A stretch of 13,620 nt of DNA from an uncultured Fidelibacterota bacterium (GCA_913043185.1 CAJWMI010000050.1:1-13620); one strand, 5' to 3'. Positions 1 through 7,447 are shown, numbered from the stretch's first letter. The notes: generated from the sequence alone by a model not told the origin. Numbers and translations are program-made.

Positions 1-317
1 GCACGAAATTTTATTTCTTTGTTACAGATTATATCAGGATTTGGTGTCCGTCCTATTTCGCATTCTTCTAAAAATATTTTGAATACTTTATCCCAATATT
101 CATCTGTAAGGTCAATAGATCTAAGAGGAATGTCTAATGTCTCACATACTTGTAGTGCGTCTTTGTAGTCTTGGGCAGCGGTGCAAAATTCTTCATCCTC
201 TTCGTCCCAGTTTTTCATAAAGATCGCTTCAACATTATACCCATTTTCAACAAGAACCGATGCTGCAACGGCACTGTCAACGCCACCGCTCATTCCAATG
301 ATTATGGTATCGCTCAT
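1..317 (-). CDS. mnmA: tRNA-specific 2-thiouridylase MnmA (5' part, runs off the window)
   Basis: Only the first 105 codons are present; the gene continues beyond position 1. MnmA adenylates the C2 carbonyl of wobble U34 in tRNA-Lys/Glu/Gln and replaces the oxygen with sulfur delivered as persulfide. The PP-loop motif SGGVDS is at residues 10-15, followed by the family pattern FMKNW (33-37) and the block [16 protein letters not shown] (89-104), whose Cys98 corresponds to the first catalytic cysteine of the family (Cys102 in E. coli). The second catalytic cysteine and the tRNA-binding region lie outside the window. The ATG at 317 overlaps the stop of the upstream cysteine desulfurase as ATGA, so the two are almost certainly cotranscribed and translationally coupled. 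This fits their roles, since a cysteine desulfurase supplies the sulfur. No Shine-Dalgarno sequence is obvious. Identification is firm. Confidence 0.96.
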   Translation of the reverse strand, partial: MSDTIIIGMSGGVDSAVAASVLVENGYNVEAIFMKNWDEEDEEFCTAAQDYKDALQVCETLDIPLRSIDLTDEYWDKVFKIFLEECEIGRTPNPDIICNKEIKFR

Positions 318-1423
318 ATAATTTCTTTTAACGCTGAAATCAATAGATCAATTTCTTTTTTATTGTTATCTTGACCAAAACTAATGCGCACTGTGGACAA
401 ATTGAGATCATCCTTTATCCCCATTTCTTTAAGCACGGCTGATGGTTTTACGTTACCAGTATTACACGCAGATCCATTTGAAACGGCAATGTTTTTTCTA
501 TCAAGATTTGCCATTATTATATCTGACTTGTGCCCAGGAAAAGAAATGCTTATCAAGCCAGGTAGGCTATTATCGGGGCTCCCATTTCGTTTTACATCAG
601 GGAAATGAGATGTTAGCTTCTTTAGAAAGTATTCTTCTAAGTTTTTTAGCTTAGTGTGACAATTTTTTTGATTTTGTTTGGCAAGTTCTGCTGCTAGTCC
701 CATTCCAACAATACCGGCTATGTTTTCCGTGCCGCCTCTTATACCATACTCTTGATCTCCACCAACAATTAAAGATTTTACCATTTTTTTTCTTTTTACA
801 AATAAAGCACCTATTCCTTTGGGCCCATAGAATTTGTGTGCTGATAGGCTTAAGTATTCTACTCCTAATGATTTTACATCAACTGGAATTTTTCCAAGTG
901 CCTGAACTGCGTCAGTGTGGAAAGGAATATTTAATGATCTAGTTATTTTAACGATTTCTTGGACTGGCTGTATTGTCCCTACCTCATTATTTGCAAGCAT
1001 TATGCTGACCAGACCAGTATCCTCATGGATTAAATTTTTTAAAGAATCAATTTCTACTGTTCCATCATTATTAACAGGCAAAAAAGAGGTGGTTACGCCG
1101 TGCGGTTCAATCTTTTTTAATACTTTTAATATAGCAGGGTGTTCAATAGAGGATACGATAATATGTTTTTTCTTATCTTCTGCTTTGGTACATAATACTT
1201 GGTTATTGGCTTCAGTCCCGCCACTGGTAAAGAAAATTTGTTCTGCTTTTGCTCCAATTGCATTCGCAACCTGGTTTCTAGCTTTTTCGATTAATGATTT
1301 TGCTTTTCTTCCTAGGGAATAAATACTTGAAGGGTTCGCATAATGTTCTCGATTTACATAGTCAATTTTTTCTGCGACTCTTGGATGTATGGGTGTTGTG
1401 GCGCTGTGGTCAAAATAAATCAT
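314..1423 (-). CDS. iscS: cysteine desulfurase, group I (IscS/NifS type)
   Basis: A PLP-dependent class V aminotransferase-fold enzyme of 369 residues, slightly shorter than E. coli IscS. It converts L-cysteine to alanine and holds the sulfur as an enzyme persulfide for tRNA thiolation or Fe-S assembly. Visible residues are the N-terminal YFDHSATTP (3-11), the PLP-stacking His95 in SIEHPAI, Asp171 in HTDAVQ, the Schiff-base Lys197 in [10 protein letters not shown], and the mobile-loop nucleophile Cys320 in SNGSACNTG. That loop is typical of group I enzymes and unlike the RxGHHC pattern of SufS. The ORF begins at ATG 1423, 27 bases after the metallophosphoesterase stop, and ends overlapping the mnmA start. 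No IscU or other Fe-S scaffold gene is adjacent, so a dedicated role with MnmA is a reasonable inference. NifS is an alternative family name. Confidence 0.95.
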   Translation of the reverse strand: MIYFDHSATTPIHPRVAEKIDYVNREHYANPSSIYSLGRKAKSLIEKARNQVANAIGAKAEQIFFTSGGTEANNQVLCTKAEDKKKHIIVSSIEHPAILKVLKKIEPHGVTTSFLPVNNDGTVEIDSLKNLIHEDTGLVSIMLANNEVGTIQPVQEIVKITRSLNIPFHTDAVQALGKIPVDVKSLGVEYLSLSAHKFYGPKGIGALFVKRKKMVKSLIVGGDQEYGIRGGTENIAGIVGMGLAAELAKQNQKNCHTKLKNLEEYFLKKLTSHFPDVKRNGSPDNSLPGLISISFPGHKSDIIMANLDRKNIAVSNGSACNTGNVKPSAVLKEMGIKDDLNLSTVRISFGQDNNKKEIDLLISALKEII

Positions 1424-1450
1424 GATTGTTATATATTAGATGAAAATAGT

Positions 1451-2221
1451 CTAATCGTCGCTGATAGAAGCGTATTTCACTGTCTTTTTAAGACTCAAAT
1501 AAAATGGGGTTTTCCGCTGTTCCAGACTATTTATAATTAGTTCTTTATTGTAATCAAATCGGACCACTTCCCAATTAGTTGTGTCTCCTACTGTCAAAAA
1601 AGCAACAGAGCCTCGTGGGTCTTTATCAAAGGGTAGACCAGTTGCGCCCTGACAATAAATAGTTAAATTATTTTCTGTTTCTTCTCTTTGTATGTGTACA
1701 TGCCCATGAACAAATAAAAATTGAGATATTTCTTTGTTAGAATCACTGACATGTTTTTTCCAGTTCAATGCTTCTTGAATTGTAGGAGGATGGTCATCGC
1801 GCTGATACCAAGCATGAGTAAATTCCACCAATGTTGATCCGACAACATCTCTGTGGGAGATAACCATCTTTCTAATAAACTCAATACCCGGTTTACCTAG
1901 TTTGTCTGCGGTCCATTTTTCATTTTCAACAATTGCCTTGCAGATGGGATCGTATGGGTCCATTCCCTCTAAAGTAGGAAGATCTTCTTCCCAAAGTTTT
2001 TCAATGATATATCGGTCATGATTTCCTCTGATAAATATACAATTATCAATAGAATTTAGTGTTTCTAATGTTTTTTCTGGTTCTGGACCAAGAGAAAAGC
2101 AATCACCTAGACATATTATTTGATCTACATTATCTCTAGCATTAATAATGTTGATTGCTTCTGACAATGCAGAAATATTCGAGTGTATATCTGTAATAAT
2201 TGCAAATGTTTTATTTGACAT
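1451..2221 (-). CDS. calcineurin-like metallophosphoesterase
   Basis: A 256-residue predicted dinuclear-metal phosphoesterase with the complete set of family motifs: DIHSN (Asp11, His13), GDCFSLGP (Asp40), GNHD (66-69, Asn67/His68), a further His136 in FTHAW, and the C-terminal GHVH (173-176). The arrangement resembles the Metallophos_2/YfcE-like predicted phosphodiesterases. There is no signal peptide, so it is probably cytosolic. The substrate cannot be read from the sequence; cyclic nucleotides, dinucleotides and phosphoproteins are all possible. It is the first gene of the minus-strand run that continues into the cysteine desulfurase and mnmA. Its start lies in a 92-base region shared with the divergent PfkB kinase. 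No Shine-Dalgarno sequence is seen before ATG 2221. The fold is sure and the function is open. Confidence 0.9.
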   Translation of the reverse strand: MSNKTFAIITDIHSNISALSEAINIINARDNVDQIICLGDCFSLGPEPEKTLETLNSIDNCIFIRGNHDRYIIEKLWEEDLPTLEGMDPYDPICKAIVENEKWTADKLGKPGIEFIRKMVISHRDVVGSTLVEFTHAWYQRDDHPPTIQEALNWKKHVSDSNKEISQFLFVHGHVHIQREETENNLTIYCQGATGLPFDKDPRGSVAFLTVGDTTNWEVVRFDYNKELIINSLEQRKTPFYLSLKKTVKYASISDD

Positions 2222-2313
2222 AACAGAGTAATCTATTTTAGATATTCATAGTCGTACAAGATAAATTTAATATTAGATTTTAGTTATTATTTTAACCAGG
2301 TAAAATAATATAT
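2222..2313. promoter_or_regulatory. divergent intergenic region between metallophosphoesterase and PfkB kinase
   Basis: This 92-base, very AT-rich spacer must hold the promoters for both divergent genes. I could not identify a convincing -35/-10 pair on either strand. It contains the perfect inverted repeat described separately. No small ORF or tRNA is visible. Confidence 0.5.
2285..2310. repeat. perfect 10-bp inverted repeat next to the PfkB kinase start
   Basis: The left arm TATTATTTTA (2285-2294) and right arm TAAAATAATA (2301-2310) are exact reverse complements, separated by the six bases ACCAGG. The repeat ends three bases before the kinase ATG at 2314. It is not followed by a T-run, so it does not look like an intrinsic terminator. 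It could be an operator for a dimeric regulator of the divergent pair, or an RNA hairpin controlling translation, with the AGG of the loop as a weak ribosome-binding element. An AT-only palindrome can also arise by chance in such a base-biased region. Confidence 0.5.
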
Positions 2314-3195
2314 ATGAAAACCTCTGATAAAATTCTTATTCTAGGCTCTATCGGTCTAGATACGATTGAAACTCAATATGGCAAAGAAGAAGATCTGTTA
2401 GGCGGCTCGGCAACCTATGCCACCATTGCGGCTGGGATTTATGGTTCTGCTATTCCAGTAGGAATAGTTGGCGATGATTTTCCAAAAGAAGGCTATGATA
2501 TTTTTTCAAAATACTCGATAAATATAAATAATATTGAAACAAAGAAAGGCTCGACTTTCAGATGGGGCGGTAAATACCATGAAAATGGAGACGATAGGGA
2601 TACATTATTCACTGAGCTAGGTGTTTTTGAACATTTTGAGCCTATCATTGATGAAAAAGATTCAAATATTTCTTGGTTATTTTTAGCGAATATCCACCCT
2701 GCACTACAGACTATGGTATTAAAACAGTGTACAAATAGTCCTTATGTTATCACAGACACAATGAATCTCTGGATTAATACAACTCCTGAAGAATTAAGAT
2801 CACTTATCAATGAAACCAACATTTTATTAATTAATGAAAGTGAACTTATTGAACTAACAAAAACGGATGATATAATTAACGGTGTTCATAAAATATTGTC
2901 AATGGGGCCTGAAAAAATAATCGTTAAGCTTGGGAGTAAAGGAGCGCGATGTTTTTCTAAAGATGAAGAGATTTCGACAGGTGTGTATCCTGTGTCAAAA
3001 GTAATTGACCCAACTGGCGCAGGAGATGTTTTTGGCGGCGGATTTGTATCGGGGATGGCTGAGGGATTATCAGTCTATGATTCAATGCGAAGAGGGACAG
3101 CGCTTGCATCGTTCTGTATTGAGGATTTTGGAGTAAGCAGGCTCTTGAATATTAGACCTGAAGAGCTAGAAGAAAGAATGAATTCTATTAAATAG
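2314..3195 (+). CDS. PfkB-family carbohydrate/nucleoside kinase
   Basis: A 293-residue ribokinase-fold kinase that transfers a phosphate from a nucleotide to a sugar or nucleoside hydroxyl. The N-terminal ILGSIGLDT (9-17) and the Gly-rich LLGGSATY (28-35) match the substrate-binding half. The NExE motif is at 174-177 (NESE) and KLGSKG at 205-210. The PfkB signature DPTGAGDVFGGG is at 232-243, with Asp238 as the expected catalytic base and GAGD as the anion hole. The C-terminal block ASFCIEDFG (265-273) marks a conserved bacterial subfamily whose substrate, to my knowledge, is not established. Upstream is the divergent metallophosphoesterase and the inverted repeat; downstream, after 75 bases, comes the TPR lipoprotein. 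No good Shine-Dalgarno sequence is seen. The fold is certain. The substrate is unknown, and ribose, a nucleoside or another sugar would all fit. Confidence 0.9.
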   Translation: MKTSDKILILGSIGLDTIETQYGKEEDLLGGSATYATIAAGIYGSAIPVGIVGDDFPKEGYDIFSKYSININNIETKKGSTFRWGGKYHENGDDRDTLFTELGVFEHFEPIIDEKDSNISWLFLANIHPALQTMVLKQCTNSPYVITDTMNLWINTTPEELRSLINETNILLINESELIELTKTDDIINGVHKILSMGPEKIIVKLGSKGARCFSKDEEISTGVYPVSKVIDPTGAGDVFGGGFVSGMAEGLSVYDSMRRGTALASFCIEDFGVSRLLNIRPEELEERMNSIK

Positions 3196-3214
3196 CTCAC
3201 ACAGATTGCTTGTT

Positions 3215-3240
3215 CAACTTGATTGATTCCGATTAAGTTC
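3215..3240 (+). other. weak hairpin in the kinase-lipoprotein spacer
   Basis: AACTTGAT (3216-3223) can pair with ATTAAGTT (3232-3239) using one G-U wobble, around a short loop. There is no following T-run, so a terminator is unlikely. It could be a processing or stability element, or chance. Confidence 0.2.
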
Positions 3241-3260
3241 CGAAATAGTATTTTCAAAAA

Positions 3261-3270
3261 AGAGGTTATT
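3261..3270 (+). promoter_or_regulatory. ribosome binding site fixing the lipoprotein start
   Basis: AGAGG at 3261-3265 is followed by five bases and then ATG 3271. This is the clearest Shine-Dalgarno element in the window. It selects ATG 3271 over the in-frame TTG at 3223, which has no such site and would put 16 extra residues before the signal peptide. Confidence 0.75.
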
Positions 3271-4389
3271 ATGATCCATTGGTTAAGAATTAATTCGAAT
3301 TATTTATTAGTTACCATGTTTGGTTTATTGCTTGTTGCCTGCTCGAGCCAGGAATACACCACTGCAAAATTGGCGATACAACAGTCCGACTGGTCTAAGG
3401 CGAAAGAGTGGCTCCCGAAAGCCATGGCAGTTGAGCCAGACAATCCTGAGATTCCAATAGTATATGCTATAGAGGTACATGCAAGAAATGGTGACTGGGC
3501 GAAAATGCAGGAGATGCTGCAAAAGGCATTGTCTATAGATCCAAATAAAAAAGTTGAGGTGCGAGCTGTTTTTTTACCAGTGTCAGAGCAGGTAAATAAT
3601 TATACTCAATATTATTGGGCAGAGCAATTTAACACTGGCGTTGAAAAATTTAAAAAAATCCAAGAAGATCAGGATAATAAAAAAAAGTATTTGAATGAAG
3701 CGATTGAAAACTTTACTAATGCATCTATAATAAATCCTACAGATGCTCAAACATACACGACTCTTTCAAAGTGCTATCTTGACCTAGATGATAAGGAAAA
3801 GGCGATTCAATTAATTAAGACAGCCGTTGAAAAAAATCCTGAAGACTTTAATGCTAATTTCACAGCAGGTCAGATTATGTTGCGATGTGAGCTAAGCAGT
3901 CAAGAAGTTCTTCCTTATTATCAAAAAGCTGTCCAGATCGAACCATCTAACAGTAATGCGTTGAGAGAGTTGGCGGCTATGTATTATGATATTGACCAAA
4001 AAGAAAAATCTATCCAAGTATTTAAGGATGCTATACAAAATGAGAATGATAAAATTGTCATGGCTGATCTTTATTTTAACTTAGGCGTGATCCACAATCA
4101 GATGAAAAACTATGAAGAGGCAGAGATGGCATTTGATGAGGCGTATTATTTAAATGAAGATGATTTTGAGGCAGCACTTGGTATGGCTAGTGCATATGAA
4201 GGTCTTGGAGATAAGTATTTTAATGGGACCGATGGTTTCACGAAGGATTTAGATTTAGCAGTACGCTGGTATAGAAAAGCAGAGAAAAAGATTAAAGACG
4301 TAAAGAGTATTGATTTTGAAAATGCAGCAGAATATCAGCGTCAGTTGGAACTCATTCGTTATAAAAGAGATATCGCAGAACAGAATTAA
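3271..4389 (+). CDS. TPR-repeat lipoprotein
   Basis: Starting at ATG 3271 (good AGAGG site), the product is 372 residues. Residues 1-23 form a lipoprotein signal peptide (Arg6, hydrophobic core 11-23) with lipobox LVAC ending at Cys24. Ser25 in the +2 position would direct it to the outer membrane under the E. coli rule. The rest is largely alpha-helical tetratricopeptide repeats, at roughly 26-93 and again 140-342, recognisable by the spaced A/Y/L/P pattern and recurring endings such as AVEPDNPE, INPTDAQ and IEPSNSNA. TPR lipoproteins usually act as scaffolds in envelope assembly, secretion or gliding complexes; the specific role here is unknown. It follows the PfkB kinase on the same strand and converges on the DUF58 gene with only five bases between the stops and no visible terminator. 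The longer reading from TTG 3223 is unlikely. Confidence 0.88.
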   Translation: MIHWLRINSNYLLVTMFGLLLVACSSQEYTTAKLAIQQSDWSKAKEWLPKAMAVEPDNPEIPIVYAIEVHARNGDWAKMQEMLQKALSIDPNKKVEVRAVFLPVSEQVNNYTQYYWAEQFNTGVEKFKKIQEDQDNKKKYLNEAIENFTNASIINPTDAQTYTTLSKCYLDLDDKEKAIQLIKTAVEKNPEDFNANFTAGQIMLRCELSSQEVLPYYQKAVQIEPSNSNALRELAAMYYDIDQKEKSIQVFKDAIQNENDKIVMADLYFNLGVIHNQMKNYEEAEMAFDEAYYLNEDDFEAALGMASAYEGLGDKYFNGTDGFTKDLDLAVRWYRKAEKKIKDVKSIDFENAAEYQRQLELIRYKRDIAEQN

Positions 4390-4394
4390 TTTTA

Positions 4395-5255
4395 TTAGCC
4401 TAGTTTTTGTCTTTTATTAAAATACTCATTTAGACCCTTATCGAGACTATCATCAGTAAATAACGGAACATAATCAATAAGATTTAATCTACACTCTCTT
4501 TTGTAATAATTTTGTAATCCTTTTATAAGATTCTTATAATCATTTTTTACATGCCATGGGTCAGTCGTGATTTCTTCGCCAGATTCCATATCTACAAATT
4601 TAGTTCGGGTATTAAAATCAAACTCTAACTCATTACGGTCAAGGATATGAAAGAGAATCACTTCTTGTTTACTATGACGAAAATGTTTGAGTCCATTCAT
4701 AATATTATTCGGATCATCAAACAGGTCAGATATAATTATAACCAGACCTCTTTTGTTAATCCTTTCGGCCATCTCATGCAGCACTGGCTCAATTTTTGTA
4801 TCAGATCCAGGTGATTCTACATCTAAAACATTTAGTAAACTATTTAGATGACTCGGAGTAGACTTTGGAGGGATGAATGATCGTATGGACTCATCAAAAA
4901 GTACAACCCCGGCTGCATCCTGCTGGCTGATCATAAGGTAGGAAAGGGCTGCAAGTAAATAACTACCATATTGTAGTTTTGATACTGAGCCACTAGTGTA
5001 TGCCATAGACTTACTCGTGTCAAGGATTAGATGTGCTCTGAGGTTTGTTTCTTCCTCGTAACGTTTTACATAAAGTCTATTTGTTTTACCATATAGTTTC
5101 CAGTCAATATGTCGGACTTCGTCTCCGGGTTCATAGCTTCTGTGTTCCGCAAATTCAACACTAAATCCATGATATGGACTACGATGTTGGCCAATGATAT
5201 ATCCTTCTACAACCATCTTTGCTCTCATAGAGATAGAGTCAAGCATCGCTACCAT
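4395..5255 (-). CDS. DUF58 (vWA-like) domain protein, MoxR partner
   Basis: The conservative start is ATG 5255, giving 286 residues, but the real start is probably upstream (see the separate entry for 5256-5308). The DUF58 core is clear: SPYHGFSVEFAEHR (26-39), YEPGDEVRHIDWKLYGKT (41-58) and YEEETNLRA (66-74). A vWA-type metal-site motif, DTSKS (79-83), follows, and the second half contains LVIIISDLFDD (171-181), as in von Willebrand A folds. No membrane segment is present, so this is the short cytosolic form rather than the membrane-anchored DUF58 type. Such proteins are regularly encoded beside MoxR ATPases and are thought to act with them as chaperone-like complexes, often with vWA and TPR proteins. 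Here moxR is immediately upstream on the same strand. No batA/batB-like vWA gene follows; the next gene is the convergent TPR lipoprotein. Family assignment is firm; biochemical function is unknown. Confidence 0.92.
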   Translation of the reverse strand: MVAMLDSISMRAKMVVEGYIIGQHRSPYHGFSVEFAEHRSYEPGDEVRHIDWKLYGKTNRLYVKRYEEETNLRAHLILDTSKSMAYTSGSVSKLQYGSYLLAALSYLMISQQDAAGVVLFDESIRSFIPPKSTPSHLNSLLNVLDVESPGSDTKIEPVLHEMAERINKRGLVIIISDLFDDPNNIMNGLKHFRHSKQEVILFHILDRNELEFDFNTRTKFVDMESGEEITTDPWHVKNDYKNLIKGLQNYYKRECRLNLIDYVPLFTDDSLDKGLNEYFNKRQKLG

Positions 5256-5308
5256 TTCTGGTTGCAGATATTTCTTTTTATCTGCTAATTGCGAAATACT
5301 AAGCCTCT
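5256..5308 (-). promoter_or_regulatory. probable N-terminal extension and ATT start of the DUF58 gene
   Basis: Upstream of ATG 5255 the same frame stays open back to a TAG at 5307-5309 and encodes DKKKYLQPE just before Met. In DUF58 proteins of this type the segment K-Y-L-x-P-E commonly precedes the region that here reads MVAMLDS, so it looks translated. The open stretch contains no ATG, GTG or TTG. The only plausible initiator is ATT at 5295-5297. An AGAGG (5304-5308) sits exactly six bases upstream, like the site of the TPR lipoprotein, and the ATT begins one base after the moxR stop (5299-5301). AGAGG also encodes the last moxR codons, so coincidence is possible. Confidence 0.5.
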
Positions 5309-6294
5309 ATATTTTTTATTAGCTGATTAATAATATCATCTACTTTTATACCCTCAGCCTCTGCATTAAAGTTTGGAAGAATTCTATGACGTAAAATATC
5401 TGGAGCAAGAGATTGTATATCCTCTATGCTAGGAGTAGGTCTCCCATCTAATAATGCCTTTGCTTTTGCACCAATCACAAGATATTGAGATGCTCTTGGC
5501 CCGGCTCCCCATTCAACCCATTTTTTCACATACTCACTTCCAGTATCTTCATTTGGTCTTGTTGAGGAACTTAGTCTCACCGCATAATTGACAACATTAT
5601 CTGAAATAGGTACTCTTAGTACAAGATCTTGGAAGTCTATGATTGATTCCTTTGAAAACACTTTTTGAACATTATTTTCTTTGCCAACAGTGGTTTCATT
5701 AACAATAGAGACTTCTTCATCTATTGTCGGGTAGCTGATATTCAGATGAAACATAAATCTATCTAACTGAGCTTCTGGAAGGGGGTATGTCCCTTCTTGC
5801 TCAATTGGATTTTGCGTTGCTAAAACAAAAAAAGGTTCATCCATTGTGTACGTATGTCCTCCTGCTGTTACTCTGTGTTCTTGCATTGCCTCTAATAGTG
5901 CGGCTTGTGTTTTCGGAGGAGTTCTGTTTATTTCATCCGCAAGGACTATGTTTCCAAAAATAGGCCCTTTGTAAAATCTAAATGTTCTTTTTTCTGTCTC
6001 AGGATCAATATCAATTAATTCTGTTCCAGTAATATCGCTAGGCATTAGGTCAGGCGTGAACTGAATTCTTTTAAAACTAAGGTCACAAATCTCAGCCATT
6101 GATTTAATCAAAAGTGTTTTCGCTAGTCCAGGGACTCCAACAAGCAATGTGTGCCCTCTTGTTAATAGAGCAATAAGCATTTGGTCTAATATAACTTTTT
6201 GCCCTATTACAATTTTCCCGATTTCAGAAAAAAAGTTTTTCTTTGTTTCAACTAGTTGTTCAAGTTTTTGAGTGTCATTTATAATTTCAGACAT
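5299..6294 (-). CDS. MoxR-family AAA+ ATPase
   Basis: A 331-residue AAA+ ATPase of the MoxR group. Walker A is GVPGLAKT (53-60) and Walker B is VLADEI (117-122). The family stretch ATQNPIEQEGTYPLPEAQ (159-176) and the following LDRF carry sensor and arginine-finger elements, and the C-terminal AAA lid occupies the last third. Family members work as chaperone-like ATPases, often with vWA/DUF58 proteins, for metal insertion or for assembly and activation of partner complexes. The gene is first of the pair; its TAG stop (5299-5301) lies directly against the proposed ATT start of the DUF58 gene, indicating translational coupling. The leader reads AAGAGAG four bases before ATG 6294, a moderate Shine-Dalgarno match. 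It is divergent from rlmN. The client complex is unknown. Length and motifs are complete. Confidence 0.95.
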   Translation of the reverse strand: MSEIINDTQKLEQLVETKKNFFSEIGKIVIGQKVILDQMLIALLTRGHTLLVGVPGLAKTLLIKSMAEICDLSFKRIQFTPDLMPSDITGTELIDIDPETEKRTFRFYKGPIFGNIVLADEINRTPPKTQAALLEAMQEHRVTAGGHTYTMDEPFFVLATQNPIEQEGTYPLPEAQLDRFMFHLNISYPTIDEEVSIVNETTVGKENNVQKVFSKESIIDFQDLVLRVPISDNVVNYAVRLSSSTRPNEDTGSEYVKKWVEWGAGPRASQYLVIGAKAKALLDGRPTPSIEDIQSLAPDILRHRILPNFNAEAEGIKVDDIINQLIKNIEA

Positions 6295-6400
6295 TATCTC
6301 TCTTTTTTCTTTATACTAAATAATTACGGGCAGGAACTTAGTTTGATAAGTTAATTTCGAAAAGTGAAATACTAATAATTAAATTGGTTAATATTAAAAA
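6295..6400. promoter_or_regulatory. divergent intergenic region between moxR and rlmN
   Basis: This 106-base AT-rich spacer must carry promoters for moxR (minus) and for the rlmN run (plus). A TTGATA at 6343-6348 resembles a plus-strand -35 box, but no well-spaced -10 box follows, so I do not call a promoter. A short inverted repeat, ATTTC (6354-6358) and GAAAT (6366-6370), is present and may be chance. No ORF or RNA gene is seen. Confidence 0.4.
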
Positions 6401-7447
6401 ATGGAATCACCAAAAATATCTCTCGTTGGAAAATCTTTAGATGATCTTATTAATATTTGTGAAACTTATGGTATAGAAAAATATAGAGCAGAACAGATAT
6501 TTAACTGGGTATACAAAAATAAAGTAAATGATTTTAAGGCTATAAACAATATTCCTAAAGATTTTATCAATACCTTAGAAAAAGAATATATTATTCATTC
6601 ATTAAGCATCGCTAGATCCAAAAAATCTCCCTCGCAAAATACTAATAAATTTTTATTTAAAACTCAGAGAGGATCACTTATTGAGTCTGTGCTAATGAAT
6701 GAAGGGGAAAGGGTTACACTGTGTCTATCAACTCAAGTAGGTTGTGCATTAGACTGTAAATTCTGTGCGACAGCAAAAATGGGTTTTATTGAAAATTTGG
6801 ATTCAGGAGAAATTGTAGATCAATATTTATTGATAAGTAAAACTATAAATCGGCCTATAACGAATGTTGTTTTCATGGGCATGGGAGAGCCATTCCTGAA
6901 TTATACTAACGTAATTAAAGCAGCAGACTTATTACATGATCCCAATGGAATTAACCTTGGTTATAAACGAATCACTATTTCTACAGCTGGCATAGTGAAA
7001 AAAATTGAACAATTTTCAAAGGAAAGACAAAAGTTCAAACTCGCCATTAGTCTAAACGGTACCACAAATGCTCAAAGACTTTCCATCATGCCAGTAACGA
7101 AGAATAATCCACTAAAAAATTTATTAAATGTTTCAAAAAATTATACAAGAGCGTCCAACACATGGCTAACCTTTGAATATGTTTTGATCAAAAACTGTAA
7201 TGATGATTTAAGTGATGCGAATAGGTTAATAACCATTTTAAGGGGTATTGATAAGTGTAAGCTTAATGTCATTCCATATAATATGACGGATGGTATATTT
7301 CAAAGACCAGATGAACAACAAATAAAACTATTTATGAAAAAACTAAACAATGCCCCTTTTCCGGTAACTATACGATGGAGCAAGGGTACGGATATCGACG
7401 CAGGTTGTGGACAATTAGCGATTGGTGAGAACCTAATGAGCGCCTGA
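6401..7447 (+). CDS. rlmN: dual-specificity RNA methyltransferase RlmN
   Basis: A radical SAM enzyme of 348 residues that methylates C2 of A2503 in 23S rRNA and, in E. coli, also A37 of some tRNAs. The iron-sulfur motif CxxxCxxC is at Cys115, Cys119 and Cys122 (GCALDCKFCATAKMGF). GMGEP (160-164) contributes to SAM binding. The C-terminal DAGCGQLA (333-340) holds Cys336, which by position matches the cysteine that accepts and passes on the methylene carbon in the family. The N-terminal helical RNA-binding segment (about 10-60, with YRAEQIFNWVY) is intact, so the protein looks full length. No Shine-Dalgarno sequence precedes ATG 6401; the leader is almost all A/T. It is the first gene of a tight four-gene run, with the purine nucleoside phosphorylase GTG starting one base after its TGA. 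Confidence 0.96.
   Translation: MESPKISLVGKSLDDLINICETYGIEKYRAEQIFNWVYKNKVNDFKAINNIPKDFINTLEKEYIIHSLSIARSKKSPSQNTNKFLFKTQRGSLIESVLMNEGERVTLCLSTQVGCALDCKFCATAKMGFIENLDSGEIVDQYLLISKTINRPITNVVFMGMGEPFLNYTNVIKAADLLHDPNGINLGYKRITISTAGIVKKIEQFSKERQKFKLAISLNGTTNAQRLSIMPVTKNNPLKNLLNVSKNYTRASNTWLTFEYVLIKNCNDDLSDANRLITILRGIDKCKLNVIPYNMTDGIFQRPDEQQIKLFMKKLNNAPFPVTIRWSKGTDIDAGCGQLAIGENLMSA

Noticed and set aside
915..1322. 135-residue plus-strand open frame
   Set aside because: It lies entirely antisense to the well-supported cysteine desulfurase and has no recognisable domain or ribosome binding site.
2285..2310. Intrinsic terminator at the inverted repeat
   Set aside because: It lies directly before a start codon, has AT-only arms and has no T-run on either side.
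3223..3270. Longer TPR lipoprotein from TTG 3223
   Set aside because: It would place 16 residues before the signal peptide and lacks a ribosome binding site, whereas ATG 3271 has a good one.
6343..6372. Sigma-70 promoter for rlmN starting at TTGATA
   Set aside because: No -10 box lies at 16-18 bases spacing; the nearest candidate, TACTAA, is 21-22 bases away.
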